Part shown: piece by piece, positions 1 through 10,340 of the stretch
Layout: each line of letters starts with the position of its first letter
How positions within the stretch are numbered: the first letter of the stretch is position 1
DNA from: Tridacna crocea
Taxonomy: Eukaryota; Mollusca; Bivalvia; Cardiida; Cardiidae
Assembly: GCA_943736015.1 (NCBI GenBank)
Contig: OX031070.1
Span: forward strand, 37,254,173 to 37,318,172
Direction of reading: 5' to 3'
DNA: 64,000 bases
The notes under the pieces: generated by a model
The model's database searches: none
Seen by the model: only the letters and a program-made list of their open reading frames with translations
Told to the model about the DNA's origin: nothing
Program-made: the position numbers and the translations under genes

Positions 1-69
1 CATGATGACAGATACGAGGCCATGTTTGCCAGGAACAGATGTGAGTAGTTTGTCATCACCTTTCCTTTG

Positions 70-234
70 GTCCTTTACCAAACAATCCCGTGGTTTGATG
101 ATCCTGAGGAAGAGACCTTTTGTAAACATTGCGGGAAAAGGAGAAAATGCTGGCTACCAACTTTTTTCTTTCCTCACAAAGGAATCGGATTGAATTTGGA
201 AGAGTCAAAAATGTCTTGTTTGAGAAAGGGTTAA
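70..234 (+). mobile_element. TP element, degenerate
   Basis: Short arm CTTTACCAAACAATCCCG, damaged palindrome, and right end GAAAGGGTTAA; the long arm is shortened. Confidence 0.6.
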
Positions 235-449
235 CAAACAATGCAATGGTTTGATGAAGCTGAGAATGAGGGCTTTTGAAAACATTGTGGGAAATGGAGA
301 AAATGCTGGTAACCAGCATTTTCTCCTGTTTTCCCACAATGTTTTCTACTCTATCTTCAACATAGATCATCAATTGAGTTAAATCTGATTTGTTGTCTGC
401 AGATGCTTTCAATTTCGTCAAGTCCATTTTTTTGTCGTCTTGTAAAAGT
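231..449 (+). mobile_element. TP element sharing TTAA with the preceding copy
   Basis: Starts at the TTAA that ends the previous copy. The palindrome has one inserted base in the right arm (CTCCTGTTTTCCC). The right terminus is eroded. Confidence 0.65.
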
Positions 450-811
450 AAAAAAGCACATACACAGATTGTTTAAGAAAGATAACTCCATTTCTTTTTA
501 TTAGATTCAAATTGAGAGTTACTGTTCTTTATGAAATTATTGTAAAAGCAATATCAGGACTTGCATTTTAACTGGTAAATTTTGTAAATTGGAGTGTAGT
601 TCGAAGAAGGCGAACTATTTATTAACTTACTTTTTGTAAGTAGAAATTTAAATCATAGAGGTAAAAAGTATCTGTTTGAAACATGCACTTTGCTCCTTTT
701 TCCACAGTATTTTAGAGAGACGTTGCTTTTCTGACAGTGTAAAAAGAAACTTCTTTGGTGTGCAAGCAGAAAAACTTCTTTACCGCAAAGTAATAAGTCA
801 TTGGAAATATG
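450..811. other. Nothing recognised
   Basis: AT-rich DNA without a convincing frame, repeat or RNA gene. Confidence 0.4.
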
Positions 812-998
812 TTTCGTATTCACCAACCATTCTTAAGTTTATTCCCAGTCATATTCTTAAGAATTTCATAGATTTGAAAGTAATACAACTTCTGATTGGC
901 TAAACCATTTGGTTTAGCCAATCAGAAGTTGCATAACTTGCAAATTCAGAAAATCTTGGAGACTAAGACCAAGAACATTCTTAAGAATGTTTCTTTTA
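812..998. mobile_element. Family T foldback element
   Basis: Inverted repeat: CGTATTCACCAACCATTC at one end, long pairing arms, and a centre where GATTGGCTAAACCATTTGG meets its complement. Other copies at 31499, 36713 and 48630. Confidence 0.7.
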
Positions 999-1330
999 TA
1001 TTCAAAACAGACCCTGAATTCAGAAAAACAGACTTGCATCAAAAAACAACAGAGAGACACATTTATATTAACTCTTTATCGAAAAACAAAATTTAAGACA
1101 TGTCAAAATAAAAAAAAACAAACAAGCACAAACATCACATGTACATTTTGAATGGTGGGATGTTCTTTGAAAGGAAAAAAAACATTGTCAGAAAGAAAGA
1201 AAATGCTGCTTCCCAGAATTTTCTTCTTTTTCCCATAATGTTTTCAAAAGCTTTCCCTCTAAGGGTCATTAAAACACAGGATTTTTGGTTAAAGGGTAAG
1301 GTAAAAATTGATGAATAAATATTCTTATGA

Positions 1331-1535
1331 ACAACGTCCGTAACAAAGAAACAAATGAATAAATGCATGGCAGAAATAAGGATCGGAGCAGGATTCGAAC
1401 TCCGAACTCCCGGACGCAAAGCCAATACCCTAACCACTGAGCCAAAGAGATATCTCCCTGACGCAGTAGCCAGGTATTGTATTTAAATCGGGAGTATACC
1501 ATGCAGGAAGGAGTGGTCTGTCGTAACACACCCCC
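1331..1535 (-). mobile_element. tRNA-derived SINE, copy 1 of a local pair
   Basis: Minus strand shows an A-box-like TGGCTCAGTGGTTAG and a B-box-like GAGTTCGAATCC. Flanks are AT-rich. It matches 1650-1852 nearly base for base. Confidence 0.75.
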
Positions 1536-1649
1536 TCTTAAAGTCATCATTTATTGATGACTCAAAGCCTTATTAGGCAGGAAGTCCAATTTTGGACAAC
1601 AAATGGGATTAATGGCTCAATGGCCAATCCCGGACGAGCCCCCATCTTA

Positions 1650-1852
1650 CGAACGAAGTCCGTAACAAAGAAACAAATGAATAAATGCATGGCAGAAATA
1701 AGGATCGGAGCGGGATTCGAACTCCGAACTCCCGGACGCAAAGCCAATACCCTAACCACTGAGCCAAAGAGATATCTCCCTGACGCAGAAGCCAGGTATT
1801 GTATTTAAATCGGGAGTATACCATGCAGGAAGGAGTGGTCTGTCGTAACAAT
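1650..1852 (-). mobile_element. tRNA-derived SINE, copy 2 of a local pair
   Basis: Same sequence as 1331-1535 with a few substitutions (GGAGCGGGATT for GGAGCAGGATT, CAGAAGCC for CAGTAGCC). The two are separated by about 115 bases in the same orientation. Confidence 0.75.
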
Positions 1853-2139
1853 ATGCAAATAAATTTCATGTCAATCTTCCACACTGATTTCTATACCTTC
1901 ATTGGCTGCTTTTCCAACATTTTTTTACAGATAAAAATGTCTGACTTGTTTATAATATAGTACTATTATATGTATTATGGTTTGGCATAGTATATATATC
2001 ATAATAGAGCTCTATCAGAATTCGTACCAAATGTTTATTATTTTGTTACGCTACACTGATTTCTTTACCTATCTACATATCATTTATCGCTTGACGCTTT
2101 ACCCTTTCAAGACAGCATGACATGTTTATTGTGGATAAA

Positions 2140-2200
2140 AGTTTGATTAAGATCAGACTGTAAGGAGGATGCAGTCTGATCTTAGATTTAATCCGGATTT
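2140..2200. repeat. Family C hairpin
   Basis: AAGATCAGACTG ... CAGTCTGATCTTAGAT inverted repeat around a short loop. Confidence 0.6.
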
Positions 2201-2275
2201 TTTGTTTTGTTTAACTCACCATTTCTAAAAGATCTTTATCCTTGCTACAAGGTGAAATCTTGTGTTCAGCCAAGG

Positions 2276-2500
2276 TTGCCTTTACCACACAATCCTGTTT
2301 CTAATGAACTTGATAAAACTGGCTTTCGAAAACTTTGTGAGATAAGGAGAAAATGCTGGTCACCAGCATTTTCTCCTTTTCTCACAATGTTTTCAGTCCG
2401 TTTACTCACAAATCCTATCATTTGAGCCCACACAAAATTTGTCAAATGCATGTACCCTCAATTTTGATTTCTTAAATTTTGTTGTGTGGTAAAGTGATAA
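2276..2500 (+). mobile_element. TP element
   Basis: Short arm CTTTACCACACAATCC. The palindrome centre is GGTCACC, with a matched GTGAGA / TCTCAC change in the arms. The right end is GGTAAAGTGATAA. Confidence 0.75.
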
Positions 2501-2945
2501 TATTACAGTGTATTCTGGTATATTTTTATTGAGAACCCAGTAGTGAAGGGAGAAAATTGACCATAAAAGGGAAACTAAACTGTTTATCGCCGTAATTAGA
2601 TGCTGCTCCTGTGTTATATGAGATGCTATAAATAACGTCGCGAATAATGTAGTCGTACCGAAGCCGAAATTGTTACAGCACTGTATTTACTGTGTGTGGA
2701 TCGTAAAAAAGTGTGAAAAAGTGACTGATGTCATTTGATCTGGAAGGTCTCAGTGTTCTGTTTGATGATGTGGAAATAATAAAATTTTAATGTTTATAGT
2801 GTGTGAAAAAAAATTGAGCGTGAATTTTTTTTATCTATTAACCAGTGAAGCCCTCGAGGTTGGATAATTCATTATATTTTTGTGAATCCTTTTTAACATT
2901 TTACCTTTATATGGTCTGTTTGTTTGACTGTTTGTATAGTGTTTA
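2501..2945. other. No gene recognised
   Basis: AT-rich spacer with no supportable frame or repeat match within the window. Confidence 0.4.
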
Positions 2946-3397
2946 TTAACTCTTCACCAAACAACAAAATTTAGACTAGTCAAAATTTAACCCATTACAA
3001 TACAATCTCTACTTTTGACGACTCTGAGAAAGAAGCCTTTAGAAACCATTGCGGGAAAAGGAGAAAATGCTAGTGATCAGGATTTTCTCCTTTTCCCATA
3101 GTGTTTTCTACCCACCACAAAACAAATTTCAAATTTTTAGTCAATTTATTTTGACGTCAGCAAATGCTTTCGATTTGGACAAACCTAGAATTTTGTTATT
3201 TGGTAATGAGTTGAAGTATTTGCAGATGACAAAATAACACTGTCGGGAAAATTGAAATTTGTTTTGAGAAGGGTAGAATACATTGTGGGAAAAGGAAAAA
3301 TTGCTAGTTACCAGCATTTTCTCCTTATCCCACAATGTTTTCAGAAGGCTTCTTTCTCAGGGTTGTTAAAGGTCAGGATTATGTGGTAAAGAGTCAA
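2946..3397 (-). mobile_element. TP element interrupted by another TP copy
   Basis: Left piece 2946-2990 (long-arm end, TTCACCAAACAACAAAAT) continues after the inserted copy at 3211 (GAAGTATTTGCAGATGAC) to GGTAAAGAGTCAA. Confidence 0.8.
2987..3214 (+). mobile_element. TP element nested in an older TP copy
   Basis: TTAACCCATTAC start, GGTAATGAG end. It lies exactly in the outer copy's CAAATT-GAAAG region, where some other copies carry a TTAA (CAAATTTAAAG at 21846). Confidence 0.8.
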
Positions 3398-3465
3398 CAC
3401 TGTTTTTGACTTTGTATCATTAACATTGCAGGAGAAAGTGCAACTATCAGTGCTTTCCTTGGGTC

Positions 3466-3570
3466 TTCTTTTACTGTTTCTTTGCAGAAGTGTTCTTCCA
3501 AAGCTACTGGCTGCTTTCCTGCATAACAACTGTCAAAAACTGATGGTTGATGAGAGATGAATCCTATTAT
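3466..3570 (-). mobile_element. SINE fragment (family S1 body)
   Basis: CTACTGGCTGCTTTCCTGC and GATGAGAGATGAATCCT match the body of the S1 SINEs at 6719 and 8628. Confidence 0.5.
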
Positions 3571-3585
3571 AATAACAAATTTTTC

Positions 3586-3817
3586 TAAACCCTTTATCAC
3601 ACAATTACGTCTTTTTTTTTTAATACAAAAAAGAAAGCTATTGAAAATACTGTGAGAATAGGAGAAAATGCTGGTTGCCAGCATTTTTTTTCCTTTTCCA
3701 CAATGTTTTCCACCCTATCAAAGAAAAACAATTTGATATGAGCCACATTGAAACTGTCATCTGCAAATGCTTTGAATTTGGACCAGTCTAAAATTTTTGT
3801 TGTGTGGTAAACGGTAA
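3586..3817 (+). mobile_element. TP element
   Basis: CCCTTTATCACACAATTAC start, GTGTGGTAAACGG end. The right palindrome arm is expanded by a T run. Confidence 0.75.
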
Positions 3818-3840
3818 ATATCTTTGTAGATGGATAATTT

Positions 3841-4064
3841 GTTCTTTACCACACAATTCCTAGTTGTAAGGACTCTTTAGTAAGAAGCTTTTGAAAACAT
3901 TGTGGGAAAAGGAGAAAATGCTGGTAACCAGCATTTTCTCCTTTTCCCATAATGTTTTCTATCCTTCCAAAAATCAATATCAGTTTTTAGTCACAGTTAT
4001 TTTGTTTGATGCGAATGCTTTCAAATTGGACAAGTCTAAAATTTTGTCATTTGGAAAAACGTTT
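3841..4064 (+). mobile_element. TP element
   Basis: Near-perfect palindrome. The terminal TTAA is lost at both ends. Confidence 0.75.
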
Positions 4065-4175
4065 AGGGTTATTTTCCTCAAAGAATGTCACAACATATTG
4101 GGCAGTGTTCTCCTCAGATTAGACTACAAATTTTGTACAATCTGATCTATAATCTACTACATTTAAACAGGCAAC

Positions 4176-4404
4176 TTAACCCTTTCCCAAACAATCCCTG
4201 GTTTTTACGGTTCTGGAATAGTAGCCTTTTGAAAACATTGTGGGAAAAGGAGAAAATGCTGGTAACCAGCATTTTCTCCTTTTCCCACAATGTTTTCTAC
4301 CCTATCATAGACAGAAATCATCAATTGAGCAACAGTTGAATTGTCGTCTGCAAATGCTTTCAATTTGGTCTAGTCCAAAAGTTTGTCGTTTGGGAAAGGG
4401 TTAA
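4176..4404 (+). mobile_element. TP-2 element, reference-quality copy
   Basis: TTAA at both ends (4176-4179, 4401-4404). Ends are CCCTTTCCCAAACAATCCC and TTTGGGAAAGGG. The palindrome at 4231-4297 is perfect: 33-base arms about a central A at 4264. The long arm has GTCGTCTGCAAATGC. Confidence 0.9.
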
Positions 4405-4450
4405 AGCAACTTAGGAAAATAATTATGGTATTCAAAGCATTGATATGCGG

Positions 4451-4896
4451 TTAACTCTTTACCACAAAATTCTGATTTTTAAAGACCCCGCAGAAGTAGG
4501 CTTTTAAGAGCATTGTGGGGGGGGGAAAAATAGAGAAAATGCTGGTAACCAGCAATTTCTCCTTTTCCCGGGACAATATATTCTAACTTTTTAATCCTTT
4601 AACAATCCCGGGTTTTTATGACCCTGAGATAGAAGCCTTCGAAAACATGGTGGGAAAAGGAGAAAATGCTGGTAACCAGCATTTTCTCCCATTCCCACAA
4701 TGTTTTCTACCCTGTTGGAAACAAATTTTAATTTTTGAGTTTCTTTTATTTTGTCGTCTGCAAATGCTTTCAATTTGCTCTCAATTTGGACCTGTCTAAA
4801 ATTTTGTCGTTTGGTAAAGGCTTAATATTCAAGTTGTCATCAGCAATTTCTTTCAGTTCGGTCAAGTCCAAAGTTTTATTGTTTGTGAAGAATTAA
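4451..4896 (+). mobile_element. TP element interrupted by another TP copy
   Basis: Left piece 4451-4594 has a damaged palindrome (G run). Right piece 4822-4896 resumes with GTTGTCATCAGCAATTTC and ends TGAAGAATTAA. Confidence 0.75.
4591..4825 (+). mobile_element. TP element nested in an older TP copy
   Basis: TTAA at 4591 and 4822. The first terminus is shortened (TCCTTTAACAATCCC). Confidence 0.8.
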
Positions 4897-4954
4897 GCTT
4901 GTATTATACTTGGGAAGAATCCAAAATCTTTTTAACAATGAATGGGATTTACCA

Positions 4955-5140
4955 TAACCTATTTTACCAAACAATCACAATTTAAGTTTCAATGACTTGA
5001 TCATCAAGTCCTTCGAAAATATTGTGGCTAAAGTAGAAAATGTGGGAAAAAGGAAAACAAATGATGAGAATTGAAAACTAGCAATTTCCCTTTCCCTGCA
5101 TTGTTGTTTACTTTTTAAAATCTTAAGATTTTTTAGATTT
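4955..5140 (+). repeat. TP fragment, strongly degenerate
   Basis: TTTTACCAAACAATCACAA start; the palindrome arms are disrupted by a direct repeat and the long arm is lost. Confidence 0.5.
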
Positions 5141-5157
5141 TTGTTTTTTGAGCCACT

Positions 5158-5385
5158 TTAACCTGTTACCACACTTCAAAATTTTAGACCTGTCCAAATT
5201 GATAGTATTTGCAGACGACAGTTTTAAAGTGGCTCAGATGGTGCACTTTTGCATGGATAGGGTAGAAAACTTTGTGGGGAAAGGAGAAAATGCTGATTAT
5301 CAGCATTTTCTCCTTTTCCCACAATGTTTTCAAAAGGCTTCTTTCAAATGGGTGTTAAAGTTGTGATTGTGTGGTAAAGGGTTAA
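5158..5385 (-). mobile_element. TP element
   Basis: TTAA at both ends, long arm first. The palindrome centre is GATTATC, matched on both sides. Confidence 0.85.
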
Positions 5386-5430
5386 TCCATCTGTTTGGTA
5401 AGTCTGACATTTTTGTTGTCTGGTAAAGAG

Positions 5431-5887
5431 TTAACTCTTTACCAAATGACAAAATTTTGGACTGTTCCAAAAATTGAAAGCATTTGCAGACGACAATTTA
5501 AGTGTGGTTCATATAGTGCAATTTTTCTTTGACAGGGAAGAAAACATTGTGGGAAAAGGAGAAAATGCTGTTTACCAGCATTTTCCCCTTTTCCCACAAT
5601 ATTTTCTAAAGGCTTCTTACCAAGGGGTTTTAACCCTTTCCCAAACAAGCCCTTATGTTTTTACGTGTCTGCAGTACATGTCTTTTGAAAACACTGTGGG
5701 AACAGGAGAAATTGCTCGTAACAAGCAATTTCTCCTTTTCCCACAGTGTTTTCTACCCATTTTGAGAACTTTCTGCCATTTTTATCAAATTTGAAATTGT
5801 CGTCTGCAAACTCTTTGAGTTTGGAAGAGCCTAAAATTTGTCGTATAGTAAAAAGTTAAAAGTCGGGATTGTGTGGTAAAGACTTAA
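5431..5887 (-). mobile_element. TP element interrupted by a TP-S copy
   Basis: 5431-5633 holds the long arm and palindrome. The short arm is split; AAGTCGGGATTGTGTGG resumes at 5860 and ends GACTTAA. Confidence 0.9.
5630..5859 (+). mobile_element. TP-S element nested in a TP copy
   Basis: TTAA at both ends. The palindrome uses the variant core GAAATTGCTCG. Uninterrupted copies read CGTTAAAAGTCGGG at the insertion point, so the target TTAA is visible. Confidence 0.9.
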
Positions 5888-6190
5888 AGGAAATTATTGG
5901 TCATGACATAATTAAGAGTTGTGAAAAGCCCAGCTTATATGAAGATATAAATCTTTAATCCACACTGTAGTAAAAGTGACCCTTTATGCGATTTATAAAG
6001 GAAAGGAAGATCCAGATTAGAACAAACCAGGAATACAGTATGATCTTGAATGTCTGTATTTCTGACGGAAACTGACTTTCAAAGAAAGCATTATGCCAGG
6101 GTACTGTCTTACTGCCTAAAAATGCTTATTTCAATCTTTTGACATACAAAATAAAGTCCATGAGGCATTGACACAAATTAGATTTAATAC
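5888..6190. other. Nothing recognised
   Basis: AT-rich spacer without supportable genes. Confidence 0.4.
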
Positions 6191-6423
6191 TTAACTCAAT
6201 ACCAAACGAGAAATTTTTAGGTTTGTCAAACTCAAAAGCATTTGCAGACAACAAAAAAAAAAAAATGACTGTAAGTTTGAAATTTGTTTTATGAAGGGTA
6301 GAAAACATTGTAGGGAAAAGAAGAAAATGCTGGTTACCAGCATTTTCTCCTTTTTCCACAAAGTTTTCTAAAGGCTTCTTTCTCAGGATTGTCAAAAGTA
6401 GGGATTGTGTGGTAATGGGTTGA
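6191..6423 (-). mobile_element. TP element
   Basis: TTAA start, TTGA end; an A run has expanded in the long arm. Confidence 0.8.
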
Positions 6424-6525
6424 AGTGTCAAATCTAGTCTCAGCAGACTTTTTCAGTTTCAAATTAATTCCAAGATAATTTCAGTTTCAAGGTTGTTTTG
6501 TTTTAGAATGTTTAAGCAAAGTTGA

Positions 6526-6590
6526 CAGTATAGATCAAAGATCAGAATGCATGTTTTGTGCAGTTTGATCTTTGGACCTACACTGGTACC
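6526..6590. repeat. Family C hairpin, degenerate
   Basis: AAAGATCAGAATGCAT ... GTGCAGTTTGATCTTTGG. Confidence 0.5.
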
Positions 6591-6635
6591 AAAGGTATTT
6601 AAATTTTTATGATTGCAAAAGAATTCATTAATTGT

Positions 6636-6718
6636 TAATTCTTTATCACAGGGCAAAATTTTAGACCTATCTAAATTGAAAGCATTTGAAGACGACAATT
6701 TCAAAGCACTCCACACAA
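6636..6718 (-). repeat. TP long-arm fragment
   Basis: GCATTTGAAGACGACAATTTC and flanks; cut off at the SINE that follows. Confidence 0.6.
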
Positions 6719-6902
6719 TTTTTTTTTCAAGCCACCGGACACTTTCCACATAACCATTGTTGAATTGATGGTCACCAGTAGGAGAGGAATGAATCCTGTC
6801 GCAATGACAATCATCAGTAAAGAATTTGGCCAAGCCAGGTATCGAACCCATGACCCCCTGTTCTCAAGTCCTGCGTGCTACCGACTGAGCTACTGAGGCT
6901 TG
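6719..6902 (-). mobile_element. tRNA-derived SINE (family S1)
   Basis: Minus strand starts with a tRNA-like head: TAGCTCAGTCGGTAGC A box and GGGTTCGATACC B box. The S1 body (GCGACAGGATTCATTCC) follows. It sits against a truncated TP arm. Confidence 0.75.
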
Positions 6903-6983
6903 GCATTAAAGGTGGCCCTTCAGTGTTTGCGACAAAAATTTTACAAAAATGCAAAAAAAATTATCCTATACTCCCAAAGCCTT

Positions 6984-7212
6984 TTAACCCTTTCCCAAAC
7001 AATCCCTGGTTTTTACGGGTCTGGAATAGTAGCCTTTTGAAAACATTGTGGGAAAAGGAGAAAATGCTGGTAACCAGCATTTTCTCCTTTTCCCACAATG
7101 TTTTCTACTCTATCAAAGACAGATATCATCTTTTCAGCAAGAGTTGAATTGTCGTCTGTAAATGCTTTCAATTTGGTCCAGTCCAAAAGTTTGTCGTTTG
7201 GGAAAGGGTTAA
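6984..7212 (+). mobile_element. TP-2 element
   Basis: TTAA at both ends, perfect palindrome; nearly identical to the copy at 4176. Confidence 0.9.
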
Positions 7213-7677
7213 TTGGCGTTCATAAAACCCCCGTAGTTGAAAACACATCCGACAACACGAGAAATTAGAGATTTACTACGGCCCAGGTTGACACCAACGG
7301 GAGACACGTTCTATTTTTAGATGATCAATTCTCTCATTTAAATGCAGGAATACCCAGACAAAGTTTCAAACACAGCGTCAAAAGAAGATATTCTGGAAAA
7401 ATAACCATTACATGTTTGTTATGTAATGGAATTTAAGCGTTGTCAGGCACATGTCAGTTACTTGGCATTCCCACAATGCTTTATTGATTTTTGGCGTGAA
7501 ATCTAAAAATATCTTAAGAGGCTACATAGCCTTTTAGGGGAACACCATCAAAATTTTTTTTGTAATCTTATGAGTCTTAATTATTGATGATTTGTGTTAT
7601 TTTTTCATGCAAATTTTCAGTGACATAATTATATAGTTTTTAATTTGGTGAGATGTAAAAATTCTACATACCCAACT
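7213..7677. other. Unique spacer, no gene recognised
   Basis: No convincing frame or repeat relation. Could contain unannotated 5' untranslated sequence. Confidence 0.35.
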
Positions 7678-7906
7678 TTAACTCTTAATCAAACAATCCC
7701 TGGTTTTTATGACCCTAGGACAGAAGCCTTTTGAAAACATTGTGGGAAGAGGAGAAAATGCTGGGAACCAGCATTTTCTCCTTTTCCCACAATGCTTTCC
7801 ATCCTGCTGGAAACAAATTTCAATTTTAGAGTCATGTTTATTTCGAAGTCTGCAAGTGCTTTCAATTTGGACCAGTCTGAAATTTTGTCATTTGATAAGG
7901 AGTTAA
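7678..7906 (+). mobile_element. TP element
   Basis: TTAA at both ends. The centre is GGGAACC, otherwise near-perfect. Confidence 0.85.
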
Positions 7907-8094
7907 AGAAGGAAATAATTGTAATTAAATTGAGCAATGAAGGGCTGTTATATTCCTCTTGTTCTTTACTTTATCTTTTATGTAACAGGCAGAGTGAAAT
8001 TACCCATTTTATTGTCTATCAGAAGCAACGCTAATTAGATTAATAAGTATCACTTGCAAGCAGGTACCATTAATTGACCCCCTTTATGGCTGTT

Positions 8095-8215
8095 GTCTCT
8101 TTACCAGTCTGAGATTTAACGAAGAAATATTGCTCTTGAAAACATTGTAGGAAAAGGAGAAAATGCTGGTAACCAGCATTTTCTCCTTTTCCCACAATGT
8201 TTTCTGGTTTTTACG
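8095..8215 (+). repeat. TP fragment with intact palindrome
   Basis: CTTTACCAGTCTGAG start; the long arm is missing after the palindrome. Confidence 0.65.
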
Positions 8216-8311
8216 GCTTCAATGTTGGAGACTTTTGAAAAACACTGGAATCGAGACACAATTGAATGATTTGTAAGAACTTGTTTCTCAATAAATGTAA
8301 AATAAATATAT

Positions 8312-8510
8312 TTAACTCTTTACCACACAATCCCAACTGTTAATGACCCTGAGAAGCAAAGCTTTTGAAAACATCGTGGGAAAAGGAGAAAATGCTGGTT
8401 TTTCTACCTGTCCCAAAACAAATTTCAATTTTGAGTCACTTTGATTTTGTCGCCTGCTAATGGTTTCAATTCAGACCAGTCCAAAATTTTGTTGTTTGGT
8501 AAAGAGTTAA
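8312..8510 (+). mobile_element. TP element lacking the right palindrome arm
   Basis: TTAA at both ends; the sequence jumps from AGGAGAAAATGCTGG to TTTTTCTACC, a clean loss of one arm. Confidence 0.85.
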
Positions 8511-8627
8511 ACTAAAACTGGCTTTTGCACTTTCAAGAAAAGAACCTGAATAGTTGCACTTGTGAGATTGTTTTTGGCCAGAATTCTACAGTTGTGCATG
8601 TTTTGTATAATCTAACCTACTTTCAGC

Positions 8628-8880
8628 ATTGTTTCAGTTATGTCGTGGTGGCCAGTGCATCTATCTATGCCTTCCAGGAGCTTCTTTTACCAGTAGTTTA
8701 CAATATATTCTCTAAAAGCCACCAGCTGCTTTCCTTCATAGCCATTTTTGAAATTAATGGTGAAAGAGGAATGAATGTGTCACAATGACGTACATCAATC
8801 CTTGGACAGAACTTGGCCGAGCTTGAGATCTGAACCAGCAAAACCCTGACTACTTTTCTCACATGCAACTGAAGTGTGAG
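8628..8880 (-). mobile_element. S1 SINE
   Basis: Body (GCCACCAGCTGCTTTCC, AGAGGAATGAATG) followed by a degraded tRNA-like head. Confidence 0.6.
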
Positions 8881-8911
8881 GCAAACAGTCGCCACCAAAA
8901 AAAAAAGTAGA

Positions 8912-8992
8912 GTCAACCAGGTATTAAACTCACAATGAAAAGGTCATGACTCCGATATGCTAACCACTGAGCCGCCCAGGTTGGTTACCAAG
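8912..8992 (-). mobile_element. tRNA-like SINE head
   Basis: Minus strand reads GGCTCAGTGGTTAGC (A box) and GTGAGTTTAATACC (degenerate B box). Confidence 0.5.
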
Positions 8993-8994
8993 GC

Positions 8995-9298
8995 AGGATA
9001 GGTCTGTCAGTAGCATAAAGGACTTGAGAACAGTTGGTTGCAGGTTTGATCCCAGGCTTGGTCATTTTTTTCTTTAAGGATTGATGATAGTCATTGTGAC
9101 AGGATTCATTCCTCTCTCAATGCTGACCACTCTTTCTATGATGGTTATTTTTGAAAAGCAGCCAGCGGCTTGGAAAGAATACTGTGCAGAGTAATGGTTA
9201 AAGAAATTCCAGAAAAGCATGGATAGATGCCCTGTCTGTCGTAATATTATTGAAATAATCTTGAAAATGGTGTTAAACACCTTGCAATCAATTAATCA
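8995..9298 (+). mobile_element. S1 SINE, near full length
   Basis: tRNA-like head (CTGTCAGTAGCATAAAGGAC, GGTTTGATCCC) and body GACAGGATTCATTCCTCTC ... CAGCGGCTTGG ... CATGGATAG. Confidence 0.7.
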
Positions 9299-9399
9299 AA
9301 TACCTGTGTCCGCCTATAGGGGACAGAGTGTCTATAATGAAGATAGATGGAACACCTAGTTAGATGTACCCTCACATTAATCATTTTGCTTAAAATATT

Positions 9400-9505
9400 T
9401 GGACCATACCCTGAGAAAAGGGGTTTTAATGCATTTGCAAAAAGTATCGACCCAGGTCAGCCTGCGCAGTCCACGCAGGCTGACCTGGGCCGAAACTTTT
9501 TGCTA
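9400..9505. repeat. Family E repeat with short hairpin
   Basis: GAAAAGGGGTTTTAATGCAT, then the inverted repeat GTCAGCCTGCG ... CGCAGGCTGACCTGGG. Confidence 0.6.
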
Positions 9506-9607
9506 CTGGTCAATTTTCTGTTTGTCAAATGACCAGTTTAGTTCATGATTCAGTGCATTGTTATACAGACAAAATAAACAAAATGGATTTTATGGATTCT
9601 TAATTAT

Positions 9608-9735
9608 GTGAAGACTACATGAAAACATTGTGGGAAAGAAAGAAAAATGCTAGTAACCAGCATTTTCTCACTGTGATTGTGAAAGTATTTTTCCCAGAGC
9701 TATTAAATCTCAAAATTGTGCTATGAAGGGTTTTT
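9608..9735 (+). repeat. TP fragment
   Basis: GAAAACATTGTGGGAAAG with CTAGTAACCAGCATTTTCTC; the flanks are degenerate. Confidence 0.55.
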
Positions 9736-9900
9736 TGTTAGGTTAGCATATTTTGCTACTGTGGTGGCTATTTCTTTGATCCCCAATGCCTGGTTTTAAA
9801 TTGAATTTAATTAAAAAAATTTAACTATCTCTACAGGATGCTGATCTTTACCTTTTTACAGAAGGATCACACATTTTTATGGTCTTGATAAAAAAGGCTT

Positions 9901-10127
9901 TTAACCCTTTACCACTATTGACAACTTTCAACGACCCTGGGAAGGAAGCCGTTTGAAAACATTGTGGGAAAAGGAGAAAATGCTGGTAACCAGCATTTTC
10001 TCCTTTTCCCACAATGTTTTCTACCCTACCAAAGAAAAATACACCATTTGAGCCATAATGAAATTGTCATCTGCAAATGTTCTCAATTTGGACAAGGCTA
10101 AAATTTTGTCGTCTGGTAAAGGATTAA
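9901..10127 (+). mobile_element. TP element
   Basis: TTAA at both ends, perfect palindrome. Confidence 0.85.
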
Positions 10128-10340
10128 ATCTTTACCGAATGACATGATTTTAAAATGGTCCAAATTGAAAGTACATGTATTTGCAGACGAAAAATTGAAG
10201 GTGTGTGAAATAATAAAACTTGCTCTTGATAGGATAGAAACAAACCACATGAGTTGAGCCACATTTTCTTTCTCCTTTTCCCATGATATTTTCAAAAGTC
10301 TAAATTCCAGGGATTTTAAACATTTGGGATTGTGTGGTAG
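10124..10340 (-). mobile_element. TP element, left palindrome arm lost, sharing TTAA with previous copy
   Basis: Begins at the TTAA closing the preceding copy. The long arm is intact, the left palindrome arm is replaced, and the right arm and short arm remain. Confidence 0.7.

Noticed and set aside
3891..4339. Many short frames with the recurring peptide [18 protein letters not shown] or [17 protein letters not shown]
   Set aside because: These are readings of the TP palindrome in different frames, occur on both strands and break in each copy; not a protein family.
6829..6902. tRNA gene
   Set aside because: A and B boxes are present, but no full cloverleaf forms and the sequence continues into a repeated SINE body. 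The same applies to 1380-1450, 8912-8992, 17176-17250 and 31183-31255.
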